Assembly: GCF_963678635.1 (NCBI RefSeq)
Contig: NC_087065.1
Coordinates: 56,880,754-56,944,753 of the forward strand
Direction: 5' to 3'
Length of the DNA: 64,000 bases
From: Symsagittifera roscoffensis
Lineage: Eukaryota; Xenacoelomorpha; Acoela; Convolutidae
Of the stretch, positions 11,646 to 25,143 are shown in pieces. Position numbers and translations under genes: made by a program. Within the stretch, counting starts at the first letter, position 1; every line of letters begins with the position of its first letter. The notes below the pieces were generated by a model that saw only the letters and a program-made list of their open reading frames with translations, was not told where the DNA came from and made no database searches.

Positions 11646-13075
11646 TGGTTAGTTCTTAAGGATAGGTCTATTTCCGGTGTTAATGTTAAGGGTTTCTGTG
11701 CAGTTCGGAGTCATAACGTGCAAAAGTCAACTAAAAGTCAACCGGGGTCACCGGGATCAAAAAATTTCGGACAGATACAGGGTAGCACGGGGCGTTCTAT
11801 TCAACAATTTTCAACTATATCCGACTAATAATGCCCAAATGATCCCCTTTCCAAGGTCAATGATCACTTTTTTGTGAAGGTTGTTCACACCGGAAGGAGT
11901 TGTCGGATGCATTTACTCACGATGGGTCGTTTTTCGGTACCTGGGTCTAGGATATTTTTCCGCCACAAAATCAATATACACTCAGTCTTTATTTTGCAAA
12001 AAAATGCCTATTTCCTGTTTAAGGTATTTTTGAAAGTATTTTTGGAAGTGCTAATGGCCTCCAGTCCAGCTGTTAGAAATGGTCCAAATTATAACAGACG
12101 ATGTACCTAACACTACCTACCATGTCTCAAAGTTCCAAATCCATGCTTTCATTAGGAAGTAGGGGTCCAGGGGGTCTGGGGTTCTAAAATTTAGCTTCCT
12201 TATAATAGGTATATAACATACCACATTTTGTCCAAGTGCTATTTTTTGAGTACTGATAAGATTATTTACACTTACGTAAACCATAATCATTTGGGCCAGG
12301 GGCCAATTTTTCCATGCCCAGGTCAAATTATCTCTAGTACCCTCCCTCTGAGTTTCATAACACTAATTTCAATATTTCCCAACAAAGGGGTCCGCCGATT
12401 TTGTTACACTCTTATTTTCTGGTGCAAGAGATCAATTCTTCCAGCCTTTGGACCATTTTGTGCTCGACCATTTTTTCTAAAAACTTTTCCTATCAGACAT
12501 CTTTTACGAAACTTGTACAAATTTTTTGTACCGAAAATTTCAATTTAAAAAAGTTACAGAAAGAAAACTTCACACAGGTTTTTTGATTAAATTATATATC
12601 ACAACTAAAAACTTAAAAGCTCTATGTGAATAAATTTGTTTGTTGTCTCATTTTTTCCAAGTTTTTACGGTCGAAACATATTCATTTTTGATGCAGCAAA
12701 TTTTTTGAATTTTTTGGAAAAATGAAACAAGATTATCTTGCTTTCTTTAAAGTAATCGTGCAAACAGCGTTAAATTTCACAAAATGATTCGTGCACAATG
12801 AGTTCCATTCAATTTTTTTTCTGTGTCTTCTCTGTATGTATTTAGTGCGTATATGGTTTCAGATAATCAAATATAACTAATTCCGTTTCTTTAAACAAAC
12901 AGATATCTAACGATATCCATAGCTCAAAATTTGTCAAGTGCAGTGTCTTTTATTGCGGCGATACATTTCAGGTTTTCATTCGTTCTCAGAATTATCAAAA
13001 GTTGCAATCTTAGACTATTTTTATCAATTTTTTTAAAAATGACTCTAGGGTTGCTCAAACTTTTTCTCTGAAAAA
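11646..13075 (+). repeat. Array unit U3, variant tail
   Basis: The first two thirds match U1 and U2. From about 12586 the sequence switches to a diverged version shared only with U6 ('acttaaaagctctatgtgaataaa'). It carries no C-tract and runs into spacer S1. Confidence 0.75.
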
Positions 13076-14369
13076 CTATTTTCTTAACTAGACTTCTTAT
13101 ACGAAACTTGTGAAGAGTAAATGTTTGTACAAAAAAAATTCAAACATGTTCTAAAGTTCTTCAGCAACGAATAAACGTTTTCCGCTGTTCCATTGTGCAG
13201 TACCGGAAAGATCTGTTACCACTATACCACTATAATGCAAAATTGCTATAATTTTCATACAAAATAAATGATGAGAGAAAAGTTTGTACCTTTTTCAAAT
13301 TGATTTTTATGCCATAAATAATAATTTTTTTCAGTTTTTGGCAGGTTTTAAATATTTGATCTTGTTTTTTTTGTGGAAAAAGTTTGTTTTTTTTAAATCT
13401 TTTTCTTACAAGAGGAATAAGGGGAAGTTTCCTGCAATTCTTTCTTATTAAAACTGATTGCAATCATTTTTTAGCCGTAGAAATAATTGTTCTATTTTCA
13501 AGCCCGAAACTTAAACGAATGAACAAAAAATTTATAACAATTTAGTTCAATTTGAAAGAAAACAAAAAGGCATTAGCCTGACAAGTGGCATCTTCCAATG
13601 AAATAAATCAGACTGAAAGTAACTGACAGAAAAAAAACAGATTAGGCGCCAAAAACGTGTTTCGGTCCTTCGCGCATGAGATTAGCCCCCTAATTTTGTA
13701 CGGTCAATCCGTTAGTTTTATTGGATTACTTCATATTTCAGCGAGTTAAAATCTGGATTTGGAAACATTTGATTATCATATCATCACGAATGAGGGGTAA
13801 AAATTCTATTTAGGTCGATCAAATTTATTTTTTGAGTGCCCCCAGAGTTTTGAAAAGACTCTATTTTGACTTAATTTTCATTGAGCAAAAGTCAAAAAAG
13901 CCGTTTTTGGGCACTAGTTGGAAATCGTTGAAAAAGAAATGCTTTTTTTGGCGCACCCTCCTTTTCAACATTAGTATATATTGGACGTTATGAAAGCGGC
14001 TTTAGGAAATTTTTAGAGTTTTCGGCCAAAAATGGATATCAATAACGGGGGACTTTTTGAGAGTTGAGTGGGTCAAATTCCTGTCACGGGGGTAACAACA
14101 ACCAACCAAGGTAACTATAAAACACACAGCCCACTAAGCCTAAAATGAACCAGTTGTTTTTGAACGGCTCGCTTGAGCTTGTTTTTAATTTTTTAAGCAA
14201 AAACAAAAAAATTACCTAAATTGGGCCTTGATGTTCTCTTCAGATCTTCAATTGGGAATGAAAAAGTCCATCCAAATATCAGATTCCATATTTTCAAAAT
14301 CAATCTGCTCATCTTGTAACACTTTGCTTGGCTTTAACCAGATTAATACGAAATGCGTGCTAATTAAAA
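13076..14369 (+). repeat. Array spacer S1 with embedded MITE-like segment
   Basis: Non-unit sequence repeated almost identically at 17517-18820. Positions about 13812-14115 resemble the hAT-like MITE family ('aggtcgatcaaat', 'ttagtatatattgg', 'aaaaatggatatc'). No coding sequence was seen. Confidence 0.75.
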
Positions 14370-14662
14370 GTGAGTTCAATTCATTTTTTTTCTGTGTATT
14401 CCCTGTATGTTTTTAGCGCGTATATGGTTTCAGATAATCAAAATAACTAGATCAGTTTCCTTAAATAATCAGATATCTAACGATATCCATAATTTAAAAT
14501 TTGTCAAGTGCAGTTTGTTTTATTGTGGTGATACATTTCAAGTTTTCATTCGTTCTCAGAATTATCAAAAGTTACAATCTTAGACCATTTTTATCAATTT
14601 TTTTTAATGACCCCCCCCCCCCTATTGCTCATAATTTTTGGCTCTGAAAAACTATTTTCTTG
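14370..14662 (+). repeat. Partial array unit (tail only)
   Basis: Starts abruptly at 'gtgagttcaattc', equivalent to 9896 in U1, and continues to the unit end. This is the seam where the second copy of the 4.46-kb block begins. The two parental sequences share only a few bases (AGTGA) at the seam. Confidence 0.75.
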
Positions 14663-16104
14663 TGGTTAGTTCTTAAGGATAGGTCAATTTCCGGTGTTAA
14701 TGTTAAGGGTTTCTGTGCAGTTCGGAGTCAGAACGTGCAAAAGTCAACTAAAAGTCAGCCGGGGTCACCGGGATCAAAAAAATCGGACAGATACAGGGTA
14801 GCACGGGGCGTTCTATTCAACAATTTTCAACTATATCCGACTAATAATGCCCAAATGATCCCCTTTCCAAGGTCAATGATCACTTTTTTGTGAAGGTTGT
14901 TCACACCGGAAGGAGTTGTCGGATGCATTTACTCACGATGGGTCGTTTTTCGGTACCTGGGTCTAGGATCTTTTTCCGCCACAAAATCAATATACACTCA
15001 GTCTTTATTTTGCAAAAAAATGCCTATTTCCTGTTTAAGGTATTTTTGAAAGTATTTTTGGAAATGCTAATGGCCTCCAGTCCAGCTGTTAGAAATGGTC
15101 CAAATTATAACAGACGATGTACCTAACACTACCTACCATGTCTCAAAGTTCCAAATCCATGCTTTCATTAGGAAGTAGGGGTCCAGGGGGTCTGGGGTTC
15201 TAAAATTTAGCTTCCTTATAATAGGTCTATAACATACCACATTTTGTCCAAGTGCTATTTTTTGAGTACTGATAAGATTATTTACACTTACGTAAACCAT
15301 AATCATTTGGGCCAGGGGCCAATTTTTCCATGCCCAGGTCAAATTATCTCTAGTACCCTCCCTCTGAGTTTCATAACACTAATTTCAATATTTCCCAACA
15401 AAGGGGTCCGCCGATTTTGTTACACTCTTATTTTCTGGTGCAAGAGATCAATTCTTCCAGCCTTTGGACTATTTTGTGCTCGACCATTTTTTCTAAAAAC
15501 TTTTCCTATCAGACATCTTTTACGAAACTTGTACCAAATTTTTGTACCGAAAAATTCAATTTAGAAAAGTTACTGAAAGAAAGTTTCACACAGGTTTTTT
15601 GATCAAAATATATATCACAACTAAAAACTAAAAAGCTTTATGTGAACAAAACTGTTTGTTGACGTATTTTTTTCAAGTATTTTTAGTAGAAACATATTTA
15701 TTTTGGATGAAGCAAATTTTTTTAAATTTCTGGAAAAATTAAACAAGTTTATCTTGTTTTCTATAATGTAATCGTGCAAACAGGGTTAAATTTCACCGAA
15801 TGACTCGTGCACAGTGAGTTCAATTCATTTTTTTTCTGTGTATTCCCTGTATGTTTTTAGCGCGTATATGGTTTCAGATAATCAAAATAAGTAGATCAGT
15901 TTCCTTAAATAATCAGATATCTAACGATATCCATAATTTAAAATTTGTCAAGTGCAGTTTGTTTTATTGTGGTGATACATTTCAAGTTTTCATTCGTTCT
16001 CAGAATTATCAAAAGTTACAATCTTAGACCATTTTTATCAATTTTTTTTAATGACCCCCCCCCCTATTGCTCATAACTTTTGGCTCTGAAAAACTATTTT
16101 CTTG
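14663..16104 (+). repeat. Array unit U5
   Basis: Counterpart of U2 in the second block (1442 bp). The C-tract at 16057-16065 is shorter than in U1. Confidence 0.8.
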
Positions 16105-17516
16105 TGGTTAGTTCTTAAGGATAGGTCAATTTCCGGTGTTAATGTTAAGGGTTTCTGTGCAGTTCGGAGCCATAACGTGCAAAAGTCAACTAAAAGTCAA
16201 CCGGGGTCACCGGGATCAAAAAATTTCGGACAGATACAGGGTAGCACGGGGCGTTCTATTCAACAATTTTCAACTATATCCGACTAATAATGCCCAAATG
16301 ATCCCCTTTCCAAGGTCAATGATCACTTTTTTGTGAAGGTTGTTCACACCGGAAGGAGTTGTCGGATGCATTTACTCACGATGGGTCGTTTTTCGGTACC
16401 TGGGTCTAGGATCTTTTTCCGCCACAAAATCAATATACACTCAGTCTTTATTTTGCAAAAAAATGCCTATTTCCTGTTTAAGGTATTTTTGAAAGTATTT
16501 TTGGAAGTGCTAATGGCCTCCAGTCCAGCTGTTAGAAATGGTCCAAATTATAACAGACGATGTACCTAACACTACCTACCATGTCTCAAAGTTCCAAATC
16601 CATGCTTTCATTAGGAAGTAGGGGTCCAGGGGGTCTGGGGTTCTAAAATTTAGCTTCCTTATAATAGGTCTATAACATACCACATTTTGTCCAAGTGCTA
16701 TTTTTTGAGTACTGATAAGATTATTTACACTTACGTAAACCATAATCATTTGGGCCAGGGGCCAATTTTTCCATGCCCAGGTCAAATTATCTCTAGTACC
16801 CTCCCTCTGAGTTTCATAACACTAATTTCAATATTTCCCAACAAAGGGGTCCGCCGATTTTGTTACACTCTTATTTTCTGGTGCAAGAGATCAATTCTTC
16901 CAGCCTTTGGACTATTTTGTGCTCGACCATTTTTTCTAAAAATTTTTCCTATCAGACATCTTTTACGAAACTTGTACCAAATTTTTGTACCGAAAATTTC
17001 AATTTAAAAAAGTTACAGAAAGAAAATTTCACACAGGTTTTTTGATTAAATTATATATCACAACTAAAAACTTAAAAGCTCTATGTGAATAAATTTGTTT
17101 GTTGTCTCATTTTTTCCAAGTATTTACGGTCGAAACATATTCATTTTTGATGCAGCAAATTTTGATGGTTTCAGTAACTTTTTTAAATTGAATTTTTCGG
17201 TACAAAAACAGCGTTAAATTTCACAAAATGATTCGTGCACAGTGAGTTAGTTCCATTCAATTTTTTTTCTGTGTCTTCTCTGTATGTATTTAGTGCGTAT
17301 ATGGTTTCAGATAATCAAATATAACTAATTCCGTTTCTTTAAACAAACAGATATCTAACGATATCCATCGCTCAAAATTTGTCAAGTGCAGTGTCTTTTA
17401 TTGCGGCGATACATTTCAGGTTTTCATTCGTTCTCAGAATTATCAAAAGTTGCAATCTTAGACTATTTTTATCAATTTTTTTAAAAATGACTCTAGGGTT
17501 GCTCAAACTTTTTCTC
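16105..17516 (+). repeat. Array unit U6, variant tail
   Basis: Counterpart of U3 in the second block, with the same switch to the variant tail. A patch at about 17161-17208 replaces the expected sequence by a piece resembling the reverse complement of unit sequence near 12530-12560, perhaps a gene-conversion or template-switch scar. Confidence 0.7.
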
Positions 17517-18820
17517 TGAAAAACTATTTTCTTAACTAGACTTCTTATACGAAACTTGTGAAGAGTAAATGTTTGTACAAAAAAAATTCAAAAATGTTCT
17601 AAAGTTCTTCAGCAACGAATAAACGTTTTCCGCTGTTCCATTGTGCAGTACCGGAAAGATCTGTTACCACTATACCACTATAATGCAAAACTGCTATAAT
17701 TTTCATACAAAATAAATGATGAGAGAAAAGTTTGTACCTTTTTCAAATTGATTTTTATGCCATAAATAGAAATATTTTTCAGTTTTTGGCAGGTTTTAAA
17801 TATTTGATCTTGTTTTTTTTTGTGGAAAAAGTTTGTTTTTTTTAAATCTTTTTCTTACAAGAGGAATAAGGGGAAGTTTCCTGCAATTCTTTCTTATTAA
17901 AACTGATTGCAATCATTTTTTAGCCGTAGAAATAATTGTTCTATTTTCAAGCCCGAAACTTAAACGAATGAACAAAAAATTTATAACAATTTAGTTCAAT
18001 TTGAAAGAAAACAAAAAGGCATTAGCCTGACAAGTGGCATCTTCCAATGAAATAAATCAGACTGAAAGTAACTGACAGAAAAAAAAACAGATTAGGCGCC
18101 AAAAACGTGTTTCGTCCCTTCGCGCATGAGATTAGCCCCCTAATTTTGTACGGTCAATCCGTTAGTTTTATTGGATTACTTCATATTTCAGCGAGTTAAA
18201 ATCTGGATTTGGAAACATTTGATTATCATATCATCACGAATGAGGGGTAAAAATTCTATTTAGGTCGATCAAATTTATTTTTTGAGTGCCCCCAGAGTTT
18301 TGAAAAGACTCTATTTTGACTTAATTTTCATTGAGCAAAAGTCAAAAAAGCCGTTTTTGGGCACTAGTTGGAAATCATTGAAAAAGAAATGCTTTTTTTG
18401 GCGCACCCTCCTTTTCAACATAAGTATATATTGGACGTTATGAAAGCGGCGTTAGGAAATTTTTAGAGTTTTCGGCCAAAAATGGATATCAATAACGGGG
18501 GACTTTTTGAGAGTTGAGTGGGTCAAATTCCTGTCACGGGGGTAACAACAACCAACCAAGGTAACTATAAAACACACAGCCCACTAAGCCTAAAATGAAC
18601 CAGTTGTTTTTGAACGGCTCGCTTGAGCTTGTTTTTAATTTTTTAAGCAAAAACAAAAAAATTACCTGTAATTGGGCCTTGATGTTCTCTTCAGATCTTC
18701 AATTGGGAATGAAAAAGTCCATCCAAATATCAGATTCCATATTTTCAAAATCAATCTGCTCATCTTGTAACACTTTGCTTGGCTTTAACCAGATTAATAC
18801 GAAATGCGTGCTAAATAAAA
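17517..18820 (+). repeat. Array spacer S2
   Basis: Near-identical copy of S1 that includes the MITE-like segment (about 18250-18560). Beyond 18821 the sequence leaves the array ('gtgatactac' instead of 'gtgagttcaa'). Confidence 0.75.
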
Positions 18821-19296
18821 GTGATACTACATCACAAAATAAATAAAATTTTGAAGATGATTAACTCATACGGCTTTTTCTTAAATACTGAGCATGAAAG
18901 TAAAGAAAATGAATCATCGAATATGTTACTCTTGCGCAACCGGGAAAAATGATCGATTATAAGTTAGAAAAAAAAAACGTTTTTGCACCCTATCTTCCCG
19001 GATATGAATTCTTCACCAGATTTCCTAGTTGTCTATTGTAAAAATTGAACAGGTGAAAAACTATATCAGGAAACTCACTTAAATAGTTAAAGTGACTTAT
19101 AGATATGGAAAAATATAACGACAAGGCGCGGTTGCAGAAGAAGGTGGATTGAAAAAGGGTCGAAAGGGGTATCGGTTACACCATGTCATCCATCCCTAAA
19201 AACTGCCCGGGTTGACCTCCATAGACCGAAAATGCTAGTCATAGAATTCGATTAACTAAGTCTATAAAAAAAACTAATCATATAAACTTCATACAT
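18821..19296. other. Non-coding
   Basis: No feature could be supported in this stretch. Confidence 0.3.
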
Positions 19297-19504
19297 TTTG
19301 CCAAAATGGAGTCATCGAATTTTCAAAGAATTTTTCTCTTCTTTTGGCAAAAAGTCGTTGCATCGTACTAAATAAAAAAAGAAAATTTGTTATCAAAAAA
19401 TTTGCCAAAATGGGGTCATCGAATTTTCAAAGAATTTTTCTCTTCTTTTGGCAAAAAGTCGTTGCATCGTACTAAATAAAAAAAGAAAATTTGTTATCAA
19501 AAAA
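19297..19504. repeat. 104-bp tandem duplication
   Basis: 19297-19400 and 19401-19504 are almost identical (one clear A/G difference after 'ccaaaatgg'). Little divergence suggests a recent duplication. It is non-coding. Confidence 0.8.
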
Positions 19505-19719
19505 TTGCTAATCATACAGTTTCCATATATGGAAATTGTATGGCTAGCATTTTTTGATGGCAACACAAAAACTTTTCCAAGTAATTTTGAAATTGCCCCA
19601 AAATTTTTATTTGTAATTTTTTTCAACCGCAAATCGAATTTTGTACTTAAACAAACCTTTTCTAAAAAAAATTTTTGCATGCAAAATTTAATTTTTTGTG
19701 TGCATAACGTAGTCCTGGT

Positions 19720-20165
19720 CAGGGGCGGATTTGGATTCTCTCAACGGGGGCGGATTTTCGAAAATTTTGTCTTTTTTTAGGTCGATCAAAATGATTTTCC
19801 GAGCTCTCCCAAAGCACTAAAAAGACCCTTTTCTTTGCTAAATTTTCTGCGCCGCAGGCACATTTTGGAAAACAGGCCAAAAAATTTAGGCACTTTTTTT
19901 GAAAACTTTGACCAAAAAAATCGCATTTTTTGGACGCGCTCCTAAAAAATTAGTATATATTGGCACCGAAGGCGCCTTTAGCTCGGAAACTCAATATATT
20001 GGCACCGAAGGCGCCTTTAGAAAAAATTTAGAGTCCGTCCGTCAGCTGAAAATGGATATCTCAAATTAGTAAGAAAAAAAGAGGGACCCTTTGGGTCGGC
20101 AGATGGTCGAATCCTTAAGAAGGGGGGGGGGGGGGGGGCGTCCGTCCCCCCTAAATCCGCCCCTG
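19720..20165. mobile_element. hAT-type MITE, 446 bp, with TSD
   Basis: Perfect 13-bp terminal inverted repeats CAGGGGCGGATTT (19720-19732) and AAATCCGCCCCTG (20153-20165) are flanked by an 8-bp duplication with one mismatch (GTCCTGGT 19712-19719, GTCCTGGA 20166-20173). CAGGGGCGG-type ends and 8-bp duplications are typical of hAT elements. There is no transposase. Inside is a short tandem duplication of 'tatattggcaccgaaggcgc' (about 19935-20010) and a long G-tract (20122-20138). This is the best-preserved member of the family also seen at 1-430, 6035-6235 and in S1/S2. Confidence 0.85.
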
Positions 20166-20173
20166 GTCCTGGA

Positions 20174-22808
20174 TATGCTAATACTGATGTATTTTTTTTC
20201 TTTTCGCTGAATAACATTTTTCAAAAACGCTAATAATTCTTTTATTTTTGTATGGAATGTTTATATATGTCTTGATCAATGTCAATTGGATTTTTTTTAA
20301 AAATCATCGTGTAAAGTTTTTGCCAAATTTTAACAGTTCGAAACTTTCGTAATATCATTTGTGTAAAACAGTTTAAAGACAAAACGGGTCGTTTTGTAAA
20401 TGCAAAACCTCCAACCTGTGATGACTCCAGCTTTAAGTAAACCAAAGTTTTTGTCATTAGCGTTCGGTTGCAAGAACAACCCAAAAGTTGTTTATGGACA
20501 AATGCTGATTATTTCTGATAATTTAGAATTTAAACAATTTTGTGTAAGTTCTGTATTTTCTGTACTTTCTGAATTGTATCGAACTGTATGGTCAGAAGTA
20601 TTTCATGCATAGAAATTGTATGAAAAGAATTTTTGGTCAACTCCGATGTTTGCCCAGAATTCTCAAAGACAACTATCTTGGTAGTATATGACTAAAGCCA
20701 AATCTTAAGCTTAATATGCATACGCTTTTTGAATGGGGCGTTAAAAAACGCAAGATTTTTTTCAAAATCTTTCAAAAAAATCAACAAAACCTTTTTTCTG
20801 ACAAAAACTGACAATGTTGCCAAACATGTTCATTTTGAGATTTCAGCACTGGTTATACTTTTCGAAATGACAGACCTCGAAAAATTTCGACAACCTTTTT
20901 TCAAATCTTATCCAGTCAAAAAACTGAATTGCCGGCATTACGATGAACGACAAAATCTTATAAGCAGAAATTACTGAACACAAATATAAGAAAGTGAGGC
21001 GCTGCATTAGATTTGGGTATTCAACATTGAACATACTCTATATTTAAAGACTCGAAAAATAAAAAAAAATTTTTTCCCGACTGCACCTTAAGTTCAAATA
21101 AGAAGTTTTTTGGTTAAATATTTGACGAAATGATAAAAAAAGAATAATTTTATTTTTATTCCTTTTGTTCCTTTTATCCCCCACACCCTGCGTTAAAATA
21201 AAAACATGTATTTAACGTTTCCTATTGTTTTAGATGACAATTTTTCTAGCCTTAGTTCAATTTGGAACGCATTAACTCTCGCGTTCATTATTCCAAATTG
21301 ACCAAGGTAGCATCTTATAAAACTCTTTTCTATGAGCTTAGGACAACAATATTTTTCAGATGGTATAAGAAATTCCGCTAAAAACAATTAGCTAAGATGC
21401 CAAAAACTGACTGAATAAAAAGACTCCCCAAGCATCAATATTCCGAATATTCTTAGATTTTCGGTTTTGTTCAGTTCACTTTCTCGTTTAATTTTTTTTT
21501 GAAATAATGTTCCATGTTTTGAGAGCTCCAGAGTATTTTTCCAAAAATGTAGCATCTATCAACGCAGCCCCAGCTTCTTAATTATCATTTCCAACCATTT
21601 TTGGGTGTTTTCGTTGAAGCGTTTTTAACTCTTTTTCTCAAGAAAAATCAGAATCTTGACCATTTGCGATTTTCATTAATAAGACATAATCTTCTCTGAT
21701 TTGACATGCTTCCCAGCGTTAGTTGCATCTTTAGATTTTTTGATTCAAGAAAAATTTTCGAAAAACTTTCCCTGCAAATTTCGCGGCAAAATTACTATAT
21801 GAATAAAGTATTTTAAAGACAAAAGTGCATGAAGTTACATTCCAAAAACTTCGTTTCGCACACAACACACAAGAGAGTACACAACACGAGGCCGAATTGA
21901 GCATTTTATGAATGGTCAATGAACTCTGCATTAAGCCAAAAAAAATACGCTATCGCGGAATAAGCAACTGGAATAAGCAGTGTCTCTAAAATGTGAGCGG
22001 AATCCGCATTTTGTTTGCGGAATCCAATAACAAATATGGATATACAAGGTTTTTAAAAGAATCTGTTTTTTTTGGTGAGATGTCAGAGAGACTTTCCAAC
22101 AGTTCAATCTTATTTACTGTCAACAGTTGAATCGCTTTTACTGCCAACAATTCAATCTTATTTACCAACAACAGTTAAATCCAGGTTAAATCAATCTAAA
22201 CTACTGCCAAAGTTCAATCACATTTACCAGCAACCGTTTAACCCAGCCTAAGTTCCACCCTCTAGCTCTACTAAACTGAACTTACGATACCGAAAAGACC
22301 AACACCTCTCCAATATCAAATACTGCAACAAGAAAAACCAACTGAAAAAAGCTGGCTCATGGATTATTCTTAACTAAATTTTAGTTCAATTCGGCCTTCA
22401 TCAGATTAGTTTCAAATCAATTTTACGCTATGTCTTTGTTCTATTTCGAGCTCTAAAACAAACATTCTGATTTAAGAGAAAAAAACTTAGAGGGTAGGTC
22501 TAGAGTAGTTTGAAATGACGATCTTACATGCTGATAAGACAATATAAAGAAGTCGAAACGTTGATTTTAAACGACCTACCAAATCACAAAAAAAGTTGCG
22601 AACCCCAGATAATGATTTTGCTGATTCAAAATTATGATAAATTTTTTGAAATTATGATCTCTAAAACAGCCCAATGGTAACTTTATCTCAAATAACAAAA
22701 AGGTACATCCGCGATTTTAAATGAACAATGAATTAAGATTTGTGATTTAAATGCACTGACAATAGTTAAATCCTCGCTTTTAAATCCCGCAGTTGCTAGA
22801 TAAGATTT
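20174..22808. other. Non-coding, with a degenerate short repeat
   Basis: No exon could be supported. At about 22095-22240 a degenerate repeat of roughly 30-50 bp recurs ('aacagttcaatcttatttac' and variants). The rest is AT-rich and featureless to me. Confidence 0.3.
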
Positions 22809-22973
22809 CTAGCTCTTGCTATTTGCTGTTGAAACGGAAGAGACGGTTTTTTCCATCCGCAATTTCTTTAGTTTCTGCTCAACGTCCAGGTGTAAATGCT
22901 GATACTCGTTCACAAGCTCAAGCTCCATTTTTTCGTTTTTAATATCAGAAACCGTTGAATAGATATGACAAAA
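22809..22973 (-). pseudogene. Possible coiled-coil coding fragment
   Basis: The minus-strand frame from 22973 to a TAG at 22809-22811 reads like the end of a helical, charged protein (ELELVNEYQHLHLDVEQKLK is its centre). The frame is closed upstream by a TAG at 22974-22976. Before that stop the same frame continues with protein-like sequence to a good acceptor (TTATTTTTTCACAG) near 23020. It may be a decayed last exon or a short gene tail. The family is not recognised. Confidence 0.25.
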
Positions 22974-22979
22974 CTACCC

Positions 22980-25143
22980 GGCCTGATCAGTTGCTTCCTG
23001 ATATCCGTGTATCGTTTCTGTGAAAAAATAAGATGGCGCTGGTTTTCTGTGTCATCAAAATTTCTGTCCATTTCTCTGCAGGGCAAGCCCTGTAATTGAA
23101 TTTTCTTGTAGTAGCAGTTGGTTGTTTTATTTAATGACGTCGGTCGTTCAACACCCGTCGGTCGTGCAATGACGTTTTGCTGATTGACGTGTCCTGGGAG
23201 TAATGTTTTGAGATTTTCACATAGTTTTTTCGGGGTTCATAGTGTTCGTGTTGAGTCAGAGAACTGAAACCGCCGATTCAGCTTTTTCTCACAGTTTCTT
23301 AGTTATTCCGAGCAGTTTGTGAGCGAGCTAGTCGCATCAAGAAAGACCATTTTAATTCTACTATGTCAAAATTAAATAAAAAAAACTTCTTCTCATATAT
23401 AAGAAAATAACACAAAAAAAAGGAAAGGTTTATTAAACGACTCTTTGAAGAATAAACAGTATTTTCGAACTGGCTCATCTTCTTTGGGTTTTACAGAAGT
23501 ACAGCTAAAATTTTGAGAAGGCAAAAGAATTGTGAACAAAAAAACTCTCTATGTTTTTCCCTGAGAGTTTTTGTTTTAGATATGGAAAACAAAACAAGTT
23601 TTTGGGAGCACATTTAACTCATCAAAAAATGTCGAATGTTTTGAGAACAATTAGTTGACACTTAGTGGGCAGTTCAACTTATTTTTGGCTCAGAAAACAG
23701 AAGAAAAACTTAACATCCAATCGAAAACTATGTCGAATCGAAAAATTAAAGTATTCAAAATTTGAGTATGATAAAAGATATCTGAAGTATAGGAGAATAT
23801 CAACTTACGAATAAGTTACGTATATTTCTTTATATTTGTTTGGCAGATAGATTAGAGTTCTTTCATGGTTTTTTATGATGTTCTAATATCTGCGAAATTT
23901 TCTTTACCAATTTTAATAGCCTGTGGTTAGAGATGTTTTCGGAAGTGTTTGATTAAAATTTTAATCTTTTTTCTTCAATAGTCATATAATTTTAAGTCCC
24001 AGAAAAGCTGAAAACTCTAATTCGAAATATTTTAGGCGGTGGGGAAAAGATACAGAAATTTTTGATGTTTTAATTTTGAGACTGATCAGCCTGAAGACCC
24101 CTCGAAGCAGATGGAAAAAGGAAAAACACGAGTCACATCATAGCCAAACCGACCTAGCAAAGAATGACATGCAAAATAGAACGACAAAAATCTGCTAAAT
24201 TTAGTCGAATGAAAACTTTGGGGGAGAAGGTCATTTACTGTTGTTGCACAAAGTTGTGATTGTTCCTTTGAACAGTCAGAAAACAGATTCGGGGACCTTT
24301 TGAGGTAATTCTTACTGAAAATCTTGAAGGCAGGTAGGGGTCGTATTAGAGCCGTTTTTTGCTGTCAAGTGGAGAGTCAAACAAAGGGGTAAAAGCCAAA
24401 CATAATGCAAGATTTCAAATTAAAGTCTTTGCCCCTGGTGCTGGAGAACAATGAGTGTCTACCTGAGCTAATTTTTACTAAAAAAGCAGCAAGGTTAGAA
24501 ATTTGCAGACGCAATTGCAGTACAAATGCATAGCGGTAAACTGCAGATGGGCATGAAAAATTTCACAAGTCTGCCCCACATTTAGGTTAGTTGGTTTGTA
24601 GTATTTTTCTTCTGAGTGCTTCGAGAGTTTGCAATTCTAGTAGTCAGGGGTGCAATGAACACAGTGCCTGTCTGTGCCGCAAGTGTTTCTGAAGGCCATG
24701 CTCAGAAAGAAGCTTCTTTGTATATTGATATTGGTGGTACCAAAAACCAAGAAGTACTGGCTTATTTTCAGAACTTATGCACCATGGATTGCAAGAGAAA
24801 CCTTATAAAGGGTAGGAGTTATAGGGTTTTTATGAGCAGAACTACATGGGAATTTTACCAGAATGAAAATTTGATCAATATACACTAACGGAAAAACTCG
24901 CATTTAGAGGTTTAGTCATCCAAAGTTAATTGGAACAATCAGCAAAGTTCTTTTCGCAGAAATAAAACCAATTAAATTAGTTGATTGCGCAGCAAATTGC
25001 AAGGGAGAAAAAAACCGTGGGCACTCATGCTTCACATTTGAGGAAATCAAAGAAACTGTTGGCAAACAAAGTGCGCAGCATTAACAACGCACAAAATGTG
25101 TTAACGATCCAGAAATTGAGAATAGCACTTACCCCCTGAATTG
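22980..25143. other. Non-coding; CRE-like TGACGT cluster
   Basis: No exon was accepted. At 23135-23190 three TGACGT hexamers lie within about 60 bp beside a repeated 'cgtcggtcgt', which could be CREB/ATF-type sites if a promoter exists here. No start of a gene is visible nearby. Confidence 0.25.

Noticed and set aside
9319-17045. Repeated open frames of 60-120 codons (for example beginning MSKCYFLSTD) in the array
   Set aside because: They recur only because the DNA repeats, their frames are truncated by small indels between units, and they have no protein-family features.
24616-24888. Plus-strand frame with a Cys-rich, EGF-like reading in an alternative frame
   Set aside because: Stops interrupt the Cys-rich reading, splice sites are weak and no neighbouring exon fits.
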